From: Blepharisma japonicum
Taxonomy: Eukaryota > Ciliophora > Heterotrichea > Heterotrichida > Blepharismidae
Length of the DNA: 64,000 nucleotides
Direction: 5' to 3'
Assembly: GCA_949751835.1 (NCBI GenBank)
Contig: CATKHK010000112.1
Coordinates: 1 to 64,000, forward strand
In this document: piece by piece, positions 1-9,900 of the stretch
Numbering within the stretch: position 1 is the first letter of the stretch
Layout: the number at the start of each line of letters is the position of its first letter
Program-made: the position numbers and the translations under genes
The notes under the pieces: generated by a model
What the model was told of the DNA's origin: nothing
What the model saw: only the letters and a program-made list of their open reading frames with translations
Database searches by the model: none

Positions 1-571
1 TTCTCTTTATGATATAAACAAAAAGCCTGAAGCAATGGAATGTTATAGTAGAGCAATAGAAATAAATTCTAATAGTATTTTGAAATTCTGCTATAGTGCT
101 AAGCTACTTGATTATCTTGGTCAAGAGGCAGATGCCCTTCAAAAAATTAATGAGGCATATCAATTAATGCAAGCAATCCAAAAAAATCCGATAACTTTAA
201 TAAAGAGAGACCTCCAAGAAAACTCTTTGAAAAGAAATATTAACATTTACAATAAAAATTTAAGTCAATATTGCATTGAATTACTTCAAAAGCTTTATAA
301 TTTGCAGAAAAGAGCTGTTGATACCAAAGAAGATTTTCAGAGTCTTAAAAATGCTTTTCAAACTAATAAAGAGCTCTTAAAAGAAATTGAAGATAAAGAG
401 AAAATGGTCAAGGCTAAGCATATGCAAATTCTTTCAGCAGCAGTTGATAGCCTGAGTTTAAGTGATGATGAGATTATCAGAGCAATTAAGCAGATAGAAA
501 AAGAAGAAAATGAGCTCCAGGAAGTAGCAGCCGCTATAGTTGCCAAGCTTCAGGTATCTATTCAGCAATAA
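1..571 (+). CDS. TPR/coiled-coil protein, C-terminal part (5' end outside window)
   Basis: The frame is open from base 2 and ends at TAA 569-571, so about 189 residues are visible. The first part is the second half of a tetratricopeptide repeat: a KPEAMECYSRAIEIN signature followed by a second helical pair with GQEADALQKINEAYQL. The rest, from about residue 70, is a Lys/Glu/Leu-rich coiled coil ending in Gln-Gln. TPR arrays are protein-interaction scaffolds; no specific partner can be named. The ATG at 35 is internal to a TPR, so it is not the real start. The gene points away from the minus-strand TPR units that follow and may be an intact member of the same broad family. Sure of a coding 3' end, unsure of role. 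Confidence 0.7.
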   Translation, partial: SLYDINKKPEAMECYSRAIEINSNSILKFCYSAKLLDYLGQEADALQKINEAYQLMQAIQKNPITLIKRDLQENSLKRNINIYNKNLSQYCIELLQKLYNLQKRAVDTKEDFQSLKNAFQTNKELLKEIEDKEKMVKAKHMQILSAAVDSLSLSDDEIIRAIKQIEKEENELQEVAAAIVAKLQVSIQQ

Positions 572-819
572 TGGTGATTAAAGAAAATAATTTAACTTAT
601 AATAAAATAAATTTTGGTCTGATGCAGAATATATATGCTCAAGTTAAGCGCTTCGTGGTCAAACGGAAACTAGTCAGGAAACAAGATAAAACCTAACAAT
701 ATATGATCTAAAAGGGGTAATATTGAAGCTAAATCTGGTATACTTCATATAAAAAGGAGAGAAATAATTTCTGCATATTTTTTATTATTAATATTATTAT
801 TCTACAGCTTTATCAAAGT

Positions 820-1000
820 TATGTTTATGGATTCAAGAGAAAGATAAAATGGTGCAAGCAAAACATTAAAAATTAAATTTCAGTTGAATCCTAAAGCCAA
901 TTGAGAATCCTGGAGTTATAGAAATGCCGCAAATTTGAAAAGAAAAAAAGAGCATCAAGAAGTATTTATATCTATTGCAACTCAGTTTAGAATTCTACGC
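820..1000 (+). pseudogene. Decayed copy of the coiled-coil tail of the preceding TPR gene
   Basis: Within this stretch a phrase reading EKDKMVQAKH mirrors EKEKMVKAKH-like sequence in the coiled coil at about 370-425. Further on, a Lys/Glu-rich segment followed by HQEVFISIATQ mirrors the terminal LQEVAAAIVAKLQ. Stops and frame changes interrupt the match, so this looks like a relic of a tandem copy whose TPR part is gone. The flanking bases 572-819 and 1001-1246 are AT-rich and show no recognisable gene. Confidence 0.4.
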
Positions 1001-1246
1001 ATAGTAATGGATTAACGAAATATTATAGGAACCTATCTTAAACTAAGTGATTCGAAAATCTTAATTTAGCAGAAATTAAAAGGATAACATAGATTAATTT
1101 AATTTTAATTAAGTTAAAAAGCCTTAAATAGGTAACTCTGAAAAATATTTGTTTCCTTTTTAACTATTATATGGGATTCTTGTAGGTCTAAACTCAAAAC
1201 ATGCTCAAGATATAATATGCCAGTTAAGTGTTATGTTTTTTGTATG

Positions 1247-1364
1247 AAATTAAAATAAATTAGCCATATAAGCTAAATTCTGTTTCCAAAATATTTATTA
1301 TTATAATAGAAATAATATAGAATTATGTAAATTTGTTAGCATTAAAATATTCATTTGTTTTCTA
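1247..1364 (-). repeat. TPR-gene 3' flank, copy 1
   Basis: This non-coding stretch lies just downstream (in minus-strand sense) of TPR unit A. It aligns over about 115 bases with 3091-3210 and more loosely with 4008-4130. Shared blocks are an AAATTAAAATAAATTA-type start, a CCATAT(A/G)A block, a TATAGAATTAT block and a terminal ATTCATTTG. Three such flanks, each beside a TPR unit, show that whole gene ends were duplicated and not only the coding repeats. Confidence 0.55.
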
Positions 1365-1372
1365 ATCGGTGT

Positions 1373-2409
1373 CTAAACTTTTAAGATCATGTCCATTATT
1401 TCCATAATAAGTAGCACAATGAGGATTGTTTCTGACTGATCATTGCAATATTTCACTGCTTCTTTATATCTCTTATCATTATAATTTAAGATATCTCCTA
1501 TCTCATTGAATGCATTAATATCATTTGGATCCGTTCTAATTGCTTCATTGTAGCATTCCATAGCTTCATCTCTTCTCCCTAAATCATAAAGAGTATCCCC
1601 TTTATTTCTATAATAAAGAGCATAATTGGGATCGATCCTGATGTCTATATTGTAATTTTTCAGTGCTTCTTCATAACACTTTCTCATTTGTAAGATATAT
1701 TTCCTATTCCATTATATGCTTCAATTCATTTGGATCTAACCTAATTGCTTCATTAGCGCATTCCATAGCTTCATCTCTTCTCTCTAATTTGTATAAAGCA
1801 TTCCCTTTATTTTTATAGTAAATCGCTCAATTAGGATTAACTTCAATTTCTAAATTGTAATATTTCAGTGCTTCTTCATATCTCTTGTCATTGCAAAAGA
1901 TAGCTCCTATTCTATTGTATGCTTCAGCCCCATTTGGATCTATTTTAATTGCTTTCTTATAGCTTTCCATAGCTTCATCTCTTCTCCTTATAAATCTTTA
2001 AGGGCAATTCCTTTATTTGTATGATATATAGCGCAGTTGGGATTGATTCTGATATCTCTTATCATTTAGTAAGATATTTCCTATTTCATTATTAGCATCA
2101 GCTTCATTCGGACCTATTTGAATTGCTTCATTATAGAATTCCATAGCTTCATCTCTCCTCCCTAAATCTTTAAGAGCATGCCCTTTATTTGGATGATAAG
2201 GAGCACAATTGGGATCGATTTTGATTGCATCGTTGTAATAATTTACCACTTCTTCATATCTTTTATCATTGTAAAGAATATTTCCTATTTCATTGTATGC
2301 ATCAGTTTCATTTGGATTTATATAAATGTCTTCATTATAGCATTTCATGGCCTCGCCTTTTCTCCCTTAATTTTTAAATATTCAATTCAGATAGGAGAAT
2401 ACGCATAGA
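1373..2409 (-). pseudogene. TPR unit A, broken
   Basis: Minus-strand translation gives typical 34-residue TPRs in pairs of 68 residues, for example YALYYRNKGDTLYDLGRRDE and DPNEADANNEIGNILLNDKR. They fall in several frames (1373-1687, a middle portion 1688-2010, and 2013-2348), with deletions between repeats. One TGA lies where neighbours have Cys. No N-terminal zinc motif is found upstream. It is most simply a decayed paralogue of the 4124-5446 gene. A multi-exon gene is less likely, since the breaks fall inside repeats without splice-like borders. Confidence 0.6.
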
Positions 2410-3090
2410 GTCAGTGCCAGACTTTATTTTGCAATGCAAATGCTCGACTAAAGCATCTTGAAAGACTAGACAGATGTGAGAATTCCAGGAAGCTGAAATC
2501 AAGTAGCGTGTCATAGCAATGTCCTAAATGCAATGACAAAGGAACAACTGGAGAAGAGGCTATCCGAATTAAAAGTGAATATAATGAGGATAATTGATGG
2601 AAACTGCATTATATGAGAAAAATATTGAAATTCTAATGAGAAGCATATAGGAAGGAGGAGAGAACGATGCTGGGTGGGAGTTAGACTCACCAATAAAATT
2701 TTTCCACTTGGGAATTCTTGCTGAAAGAGCAAGATGTTTCACTAAAGGAAATGGAGAAATTGAGCATTCCGTGGGGTAATAGCAAGATGGGTGAAATAGA
2801 AGAAATTGAAGTTGGCAAATTTTATGTTAAAGTCCGAAATGCCTGCTAGTAGTGTTGCTGATGTTATTTATAATCTCGGGAAATTGAACAGCTCAAAACA
2901 AATTAATTATTTAGTGATTTTAATGTGAATCATTTAATAAGTTTGCATCCAGTTAAGTTGTTGAATTTTTTCTCCTTGAGCTTATCCAGTTACTCTGTAT
3001 AATAAATGGGTCTCACCTTCGATATAAAATATCATAACATTCATCGCAAATACTCAAGAAATACTAGATTTAATATATATTTTTTATATA
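2410..3090. other. Intergenic stretch with one short unassigned frame
   Basis: No confident gene. On the plus strand, if TGA is Trp, a 70-codon frame runs from ATG 2533 to TAA 2743-2745. It starts MTKEQLEKRLSELKVNIMRI, which looks like a coiled-coil fragment, and turns Arg/Lys-rich. It has no recognisable family and may be a relic. The rest is AT-rich. Confidence 0.2.
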
Positions 3091-3210
3091 AAATTAAAAA
3101 TAAATTATCCATATGAACTATTATTTTGTTACCAAAATGCTATTATTTAATTATAAATATTATAGAATTATTCTGAATTGCTAGTTCTTTCATAAATTCA
3201 TTTGCTTCTT
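3091..3210 (-). repeat. TPR-gene 3' flank, copy 2
   Basis: Aligns with 1247-1364 over its whole length and ends at the same GAAGCAAATGAATT-type border (minus-strand sense) as the flank at 4008-4130. It lies immediately downstream of TPR unit B. Confidence 0.55.
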
Positions 3211-3214
3211 ATTT

Positions 3215-4006
3215 TTTACATATCCTTTAAAGAGCATCTCCTTTACTTCTTTTATTAATCGCATAAATTGGATTGATTCTGGTTGCATCATTGTAATATT
3301 TCGCTGATTCTTCATATTTCTTATCATTTCCTAAATTAATTCCTATTTCATTGTATGCATCAGCTTCATTTGGATCTATTCTGATTGATTCTTTATAGCA
3401 GTCCATAGCTTCATCTCTTCTGCCTAAGTTTGATAAAGCATGTCCTTTATTTCTATAATAGCGAGCACAATTGGGATCGATTCTGATTGCATTATTGTAA
3501 TATTTCACTGCTTCTTCATATCTCTTATCATTATAATCCAATTTCATTGCATGCGTAAGCTTCATTTGGATCTAATCTAATTGCTTCATTATAACAGTCC
3601 ATCGCTTCATCTCTTCTTCCTAACAATTTAAGAGCATTTCCTTTATTTCTATAATAAAGAGCACGATTGGGATAGATTCTGATTGCATTATTCTAGCATT
3701 TCACTGCTTCTTCATATCTCTTATCATTTTTAAAAATTATTCTTATTTCATTGAATGCATGAACTTTATTTGGATTTAATCTAATTGCTTTATTAAAGCA
3801 ATCCATAGCTTCATCTTTTTCCCCTAAATCACTAAGAGCATTTCCTTTATTTGTATAATAAGTAGAACAATTGAGATTGATTCTGATTTCATCATTGAAA
3901 TATATCACTGCTTCTTTATGTCTCTTGTCTTTGTAAAAAACATTTCCTATTCCATTGTATGCAGCATCATGGTTTGGATCTAATCTAATTGCTTCATTAT
4001 ATCTTT
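3215..4006 (-). pseudogene. TPR unit B, broken
   Basis: About 790 bases of double TPRs on the minus strand, such as DPNCARYYRNKGHALSNLGR and NPNKVHAFNEIRIIFKNDKR. They are interrupted by an in-frame TAG near 3693 and a frame change near 3565, and begin directly against the 3' flank of unit C at about 4006. The N-terminal zinc motif is absent. This is a truncated tandem copy caught between two homologous 3' flanks. Confidence 0.6.
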
Positions 4007-4007
4007 T

Positions 4008-4130
4008 TGTTGTAAAAATTATCCATATAAACTAAAGTTACTGTTGCTAAATTGTTATTGTATTATTAAAATAAATTAGAATTATGCTAAATTGTTTGCT
4101 CTTTTATATAATTCATTTGCTTCTTATATT
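4008..4130 (-). repeat. TPR-gene 3' flank, copy 3
   Basis: Downstream (minus sense) of the long TPR frame ending at 4124. It shares the AAATTATCCATATAAACTA block and the terminal ATTCATTTGCTTCTT block with 3091-3210, with an insertion-rich centre. It borders the truncated unit B directly. Confidence 0.45.
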
Positions 4131-5446
4131 TTACTTATTCTTTCAAGAGCAAATCCTTTATTTCTATAATAAATCGCACAATTGGGATTGATTCTGATTG
4201 CATTATTGTAATATTTCACTGCTTCTTCATATCTCCTTTCATATTTTAAAAGATTTCCTATTCCATTGTAAGCAGCATCATGGCTTGGATCTAATCTAAT
4301 TGCTTCATTATAGCAGTCCATAGCTTCATCTCTTCTCCCTAAATTTGATAAAGCATATCCCTTATTTCTATAATAAATCGCACAATTGGGATTGATTCTG
4401 ATTGCATCATTGTAATATTTTACTGCTTCTTCATATCTCTTATCATTATAATAGATATTTCCTATTTCATTGTATGCACCATCATGGCTTGGATCTAATC
4501 TAATTGCTTCATTATAGCAATTCATAGCTTCATCTCTTCTCCTTAAATTTGATAAAGCATCTCCTTTATTTCTATAATAAAGAGCATAATTAGGGTCTAT
4601 TCTGATTGCATCATTGTAATATTTCACTGCTTCTATATATCTCTTATCATTGTAATAAATATTTCCTATTCCATTGTATGCACCATCATGGTTTGAATCT
4701 AATCTAATTGCTTCATTATAGCAATTCATAGCTTCGTCTCTTCTCCCTAAATTTAATAAAGGATTTCCCTTATTTCTATAATAAAGAGCATAATTGGGGT
4801 CTATTCTGATTGCATCATTGTAATATTTCACTGCTTCTTCATATCTCTTTTCATTATAATAGATATTTCCTATTCCATTGTAAGCAGCATCATGATTTGG
4901 ATCTAATCTAATTGCTTCATTATAGCAGTCCATAGCTTCATCTCTTCTCCCTAAATCTGATAAAGCATCTCCTTTATTTCTATAATAAAGAGCATAATTG
5001 GGGTCGATTCTGATTGCATCATTGTAATATTTTGCTGCTTCTTCATATCTCTTTTCATTTCTTAAAATATTCCCTATTCCATTGTAAGCAGCATCATGGT
5101 TTGGATCTAATCTAATTGCTTCATTATAGCAGTCTATAGCTTCATCTCTTCTCCCTAAATCTGATAAAGCATCTCCTTTATTTCTATAATAAAGAGCATA
5201 ATTGGGGTCGATTCTGATTGCGTCATTGTAATATTTTACTGCTTCTTCATATCTCTTAAAATTCTCAAAGATATTTCCTATTTTATTATAACTAGCATCT
5301 TGATTAACACCTAATATAGCACACAAGGATGCTGACCTGAAGTTATGGATTCCTTGAGTTGCTTCATAATGCCAAACTAAGTGCTCGCTGCACATATAAG
5401 CTTGCGGAGAAGTGCAATTGCATGAATATTCAACATTTTGACCCAA
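4124..5446 (-). CDS. Zinc-motif TPR-array protein
   Basis: About 440 residues ending at TAA. The N-terminal 35 residues hold a compact Cys/His motif: C-x-C, then AYMCSEHLVWH with further His residues. This resembles the B-box-like N-terminus of the zinc-finger genes at 6952-8640 and 9901-11373. The rest is about twelve TPRs arranged as six 68-residue pairs of consensus YNDAIRIDPNYALYYRNKGD / YNEAIRLDPNHDAAYNGIGN, giving a superhelical scaffold. The DNA repeats at a 204-base period. The start is unresolved: no ATG precedes the zinc motif in frame, the frame is open back to about 5582, and the position-5446 codon is TTG. Either a short upstream exon is missed or the 5' end was lost at the junction with the kelch relic beginning near 5490. 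Sure of the TPRs, unsure that the gene is functional. Confidence 0.6.
   Translation of the reverse strand: MGQNVEYSCNCTSPQAYMCSEHLVWHYEATQGIHNFRSASLCAILGVNQDASYNKIGNIFENFKRYEEAVKYYNDAIRIDPNYALYYRNKGDALSDLGRRDEAIDCYNEAIRLDPNHDAAYNGIGNILRNEKRYEEAAKYYNDAIRIDPNYALYYRNKGDALSDLGRRDEAMDCYNEAIRLDPNHDAAYNGIGNIYYNEKRYEEAVKYYNDAIRIDPNYALYYRNKGNPLLNLGRRDEAMNCYNEAIRLDSNHDGAYNGIGNIYYNDKRYIEAVKYYNDAIRIDPNYALYYRNKGDALSNLRRRDEAMNCYNEAIRLDPSHDGAYNEIGNIYYNDKRYEEAVKYYNDAIRINPNCAIYYRNKGYALSNLGRRDEAMDCYNEAIRLDPSHDAAYNGIGNLLKYERRYEEAVKYYNNAIRINPNCAIYYRNKGFALERISKI
4190..5290 (-). repeat. 204-bp tandem repeat encoding paired TPRs
   Basis: A block reading roughly GCATCATTGTAATATTT recurs near 4200, 4406, 4608, 4814, 5018 and 5222, a period of about 204 bases or 68 codons. 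Neighbouring units differ at few positions, so the copies have either arisen recently or been homogenised. Units A and B to the left carry more divergent versions of the same period. Confidence 0.75.
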
Positions 5447-5489
5447 TAACTGTGGATTGCCTGCCAGGTTAAATTTTTCTAGCGAAAAC

Positions 5490-5930
5490 CTGCGAGACTG
5501 AGTATAAAACCAAAATAGTGTATCTATTTTAACAGAAGTGTCTATTGCTTTGAAGGATTTATAAAAAGTGCTGTTAATCTATCAAATAGATTTGATTTGG
5601 ATAAAAATCGATGAATAAAATTGAGTCCATGCCGCACTCAGATATGCAATGCACTAGTGTTGCATTTAATGGGAATATATTAATTTGTGAACTTAAGACA
5701 ATTATAATTTTGCAATGTTCAATTGATCTTGACTCTTTCTCGGCAATTCTTTATAAATTTGCAGTAAGGAAAAGAAAAATCATGATAAGTGCAGAGGAGA
5801 GACTGTACTTAATCGAATGTGGTAAAGGTGGATTCATCTATGAAAGCGAAATTGGAGATGAATATGCTTGAAAACAAATAATAAGCTCGATAATTATTAG
5901 ATGGCGTCCTTGCCAAATTTATTATTCATA
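5490..5930 (+). pseudogene. Kelch-type propeller gene relic, C-side piece
   Basis: Plus-strand translation starts in one frame with SVYCFEGF followed by RFDLDKNRWIKLSPC, where W is TGA. This is the classic pattern of a kelch blade. It then moves to a neighbouring frame (5611-5871) that continues with blade-like ICELKTIIILQCSIDL and RLYLIECGKGGFIYES. It matches the C-terminal blades of the zinc-finger/propeller genes to the right in general style, but on the opposite strand. No complete gene remains. It abuts the 5' end of the zinc/TPR frame. Confidence 0.5.
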
Positions 5931-6019
5931 TAAGGCCTTGCAAGCCAAGAACGAAGTATTCAAGAGTTAAATGCAAAAACATACGCGATCTTAAACAGAT
6001 CCCATAATGATTCAAAATT

Positions 6020-6500
6020 GAGCAAGATTTCAGAAGAATTTGTCAATTATATGAAAGCCAAAGCTCTTCTTTCAACCCATCACTAAGGCGCAGCTTATCA
6101 AGAATACGTCAGTGCTTATCATAAGATTGCATCTCTTTATCTTTTTAAGGCATCAGATAATAGACGTAGTTTATTCATTTATGACACTGAAAATATAAGA
6201 GAAGAAGTAAAATTGCTAAAAATTCCCCAAGAATGGCATAATGTTAGAGCATCTGCTACTCAAACTCCAAATGGCGAATTATTCTGTATCGGTGAAAATT
6301 TTAAAAAATCTTTTCGCAGATTTATTGCCTTCATAATTGATAGAAACTATGCAATTCGAGTACTGCCATCTAAAACCAATTATCGGTTCACATCAGCTAT
6401 CTATTTCGACAAAAGTGTCTATTGTTTTGGATCAGTAAAGAATCTAAACGATGATATTGTGTTAATAGATATTCATTTCTACAAATGCAATATATAAATG
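6020..6500 (+). pseudogene. Kelch-type propeller gene relic, N-side piece
   Basis: From about 6093 a plus-strand frame is open to TAA near 6497. It reads YQEYVSAYHKIASLYLF, SLFIYDTENIREEV, ASATQTPNGELFCIGE and SAIYFDKSVYCFGSV, which are successive propeller strands. It ends where the next blade should begin. Because this earlier part of a propeller lies downstream of the later part at 5490-5930, the two are pieces of different tandem copies. No start region is found. Bases 6501-6950 add no recognisable gene; a short frame at 6485-6685 has no family resemblance. Confidence 0.5.
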
Positions 6501-6951
6501 CTTTAAATTGTAAGAAGACTCCAATAGATGATAAAATAGCACGTAAATGTTTATTGTTTATCAAAAATCTACATTTCCAAGCAATTATGCTTCTTTCATT
6601 CAGTAGCACTATAAAATGTAAATCAATTATATTTTATTTATTAATGGTAGAGCTATTTTTAAAAGAAGAATTTTATACCCTATAGCCCATTGATGTAAGT
6701 GCTAATTCAATACATTTTAATTCTTTCCTCTTTCTATTAACTTTATGTAATGGATTGCTGCTGTTGTTGCTTGAAAATGTAGTAGAGGTTGCATTTTTGC
6801 TGAAATGCTTAAGTTATTGAAGGATTTTGTTGTGTTTAAAAGAGATAAGTGTTTCACAGTGTTAGAAAGATTAAACTTAATAAACTAAAATAAAGAATTT
6901 AAATATATAAAAATCATCTAATTCTTAGGTTCTAAAATTATAAGTTCTATT

Positions 6952-8640
6952 TTAGAATTCAATCATGCATTTCTTTTTCATATCAAATTTATATCAATGA
7001 CTTTTCTTGGATGAACAGTAATAAGTAGAATCTCGGATTTTTAAATAAAATGCTCCATCATTATACACACTATATTTCAAAAAATAGCATTTTAATGGCG
7101 CTTTTCCTATTTCAGACCAAATATATTCATTATTTTCTTCACATTCAAAAATTGATCCATAATTTTCAAATATATATGCTCTGGAACAATAAGAAACTAG
7201 GAATTTTCAATCCTCAAATCTCGAATCTGCATATGGAATCACAGATCAACTGTCTATTGTTAAATCAAATTTAACTATTTTTCTTTCATATAATATGCAG
7301 GATATAATGCTTTTATTGAATAAAGCTAATGAATTCGCTTCAAATTTTACAAAATATTGATATTTATTCATAGTGTATTTTACCAAATCGACTTTGTATA
7401 TGAGATTCAAATTTGTTTTCTTATTTCCTAATTGCAAATCAAGAAAGTAAATACAATTTTCATGATATAAAAAATTCCCTGCAATCAATTTATTATTTGG
7501 GCTTTTCAATAATGACATAAATTGTAAATTTGCAAAAATTTTTTCAAAGCATGCTTGAGTAGTAAAGATTGAACTCGTTTCAAGCCGAATTGGCATATAA
7601 TTGCGCTTTAGGCTAGAATATTTACTATGCATATAACTTATTTTCTTTGATGATAAAAATTTATTTAAAAAAATTGACTTAGTGATATTGTCATTTATCA
7701 AGAATATGCATTGATCAATTTCAGAATTTATGCTTTTTTGTTTATTAATCCTATGAGCTTTCTTTTTATCTTTTACTAAAATCGACAATAAAAACTTCTG
7801 CATATGCTTTATTTGGCAAAATAGATTATCTGTCGAAGATGCAGGTATTTCAAGTAATGATAAAAATCTCAGTGCTTCTTTTAGTTTAGATATGCACATT
7901 TCTAATCAATTGATCCATATACTTTCAGTTTGTAATTGCTCTAAATAGTCAGTCGCTTTCTTATAAATTTTATTACATTCCTCAACAAAATTCTCATATT
8001 TTGATTTAAATGATTTGCTCAATATACAAAGTTTATTAATTTCATTAATATTGCCAATCTCCATCTGATAGGATTGAAATTTTATTTGAAGTTCTTGTAT
8101 AATTTTTTCATAGTAGTTTTTAAGCTCATAAAATTTATTTTTGCGAATAATTTCTAATTCTTTTTCTACCTGCATTGATATTTCAGATATTTTTTTATTA
8201 AATTTTTTAAGGTATAAATTAATTCTGAAGTAAACTCAGCAGTAGTTCATACATTTTTCTCTTATATTCTGAATTTTCTTCATCATATCTCATATAAATA
8301 TTTCTAAATTTGTTACATTTTTTGCTTTTAGAACTGATATAAAAATTTTGTTGATTTTTTCGATTCCTTTGTCAATTTCTTTAGGACCGTTGTATTCCCA
8401 TTTATCTGGCTCAATGCTAATCTCTTGAATTTTTAATTTTTTCTTTTCAAGCTTAGCTTTTGCATTAAGAAGCATTTCAAGAATTGCAATGATTTCATGT
8501 AGACTCCTGTGCTCATTATTACAATCTTTTAGATGATAATTGAAATGGTGTGCACAGAAAAAATTATCTGATGATAAATAACTACAAATATAGATAACTT
8601 TAGAGTGGCAGGCTGGGATAAAACACTGATAGGCTTCCAT
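6952..8640 (-). CDS. Zinc-finger / coiled-coil / kelch-like propeller protein (copy Z1)
   Basis: ATG at 8640, TAA at 6952-6954: 562 residues in one frame with several TGA codons read as Trp. Residues 1-45 hold a Cys/His motif with C6, C11, C19, C29, H32, H36, C40 and H44, the same spacing as in the 9901-11373 gene and B-box-like. Residues about 50-240 are Lys/Glu-rich and probably coiled coil (KAKLEKKKLKIQEI). From about 260 the sequence becomes a beta-propeller-like region with strands such as RKIVKFDLTIDSW and GSIFECEENNEYIW. It ends with a conserved terminal module containing YNDGAFYLKI and the basic FDMKKKCM. The layout recalls TRIM/kelch-type cytosolic adaptors, but no RING is present. 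The function cannot be named. It stands tail-on to its paralogues on the same strand. Confidence 0.8.
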
Positions 8641-8699
8641 TTTATGAATCTACAATATTTAAATGTCTTAAAACCTTTGAACGACTAAGACAGATAATA

Positions 8700-9640
8700 A
8701 AATTATGCATAAATGTGCAATGCTTATCTATATTTAGATTCTTAAAGAATTAAGTCATATAATTTCTATCCTGATCTTATTCAAACAATTCATAGCTTTC
8801 TTCAAAATATCATTACATTTTCTGCATACAGCTCATAACTTGATTTAAATTTATTACTTAATTGGCAAATTATGATAAAAAATTGTAGGCTAAATTCTAT
8901 ATTTTATTAGTTTTTAGTACCAAAAATATTGTGAAATACGGAAGCAAAATATTTGGCAAATTTAGAACTTTCAATTTCCTCTGATTTTTTAGCTTTTCTT
9001 TTACTTCTTGCTTAATTTTTCAAATTTAGAACTTGCATAACTCAAAAAAATGATTATTGTAAACAAGCTCTACGTCCTTCTCAGCCTGCATAGAAATTTC
9101 AGGTATTTTTTTCATTTTTTTAATCAAATCTATTATTCTATAATAAATCTAGCAGCATTTTCTGCAATTTTCTTTTATTTCTTCAATTTTCTTAATAGCA
9201 TCTATATTGATAAGCCAATTTCAATTATTGACTTAGCTTTTATAACTATGAAAATAATTCCTGAAAGGAAGCTATTCCTTTATCAACTTCTTCTTGTTCT
9301 TATGGAATAATAACTCATCAGAATCAGTAATGATTGATAAAATTTTTATTTTTCTCTTCGAGTTTTCTTTTTGCTTCTATAAGCATTCCGAGGACTCCCA
9401 TTTTTTTCATTAAGGCTTGATGCAATCTTTGAGATGGATATTAAAATGAATATCATAGAATTAAGATATTGAAAGAGAATTATTTTTTTCGTTTAGGAAA
9501 GGAGAGAATAGATAGTGTAGAAAGTTTTAGTCTCAGTAAATAGCGTTATCTTGTAAAGATATGCAGCTGCATATAAAGATGATTTGAGAGCTGAAGCCTG
9601 AAATAAAACACTTGCAGTTTTCCATCTATAAATATTAGAA
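8700..9640 (-). pseudogene. Zinc-finger/coiled-coil gene copy, broken and truncated
   Basis: Starting near 9630 the minus strand reads MENCKCFISGFSSQIIFICS, the family N-terminus with its first cysteines. Later come a Leu-Lys-Asp-Cys phrase equal to HLKDC of the intact copies and the Glu/Lys-rich coil. Parts correspond in order to Z1, but in several frames. The propeller half is missing: the relic stops near 8700, just upstream of the intact Z1. It is one of at least three decayed members in the cluster. Confidence 0.65.
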
Positions 9641-9900
9641 GTTTGCAATGAAATTTTAAATGGTCAGATAATTAAAATAATTATTTAAAACCCAAAATAT
9701 TTTGGTATTATTATTTTAGTTCTCATTAGACTATATAGGATCAAAATTAGGTAAAGAAGCATATATAATTTATCACTATCTCTGACAGTATTTTATTATC
9801 AATACATTCAATTATTAGCCATAGTAATAGCTTAATTTTTTCTTCTTTGATAATACTTATCATAAAAATATTGATTAGCTAAATTAAAAAAAGTATATAT

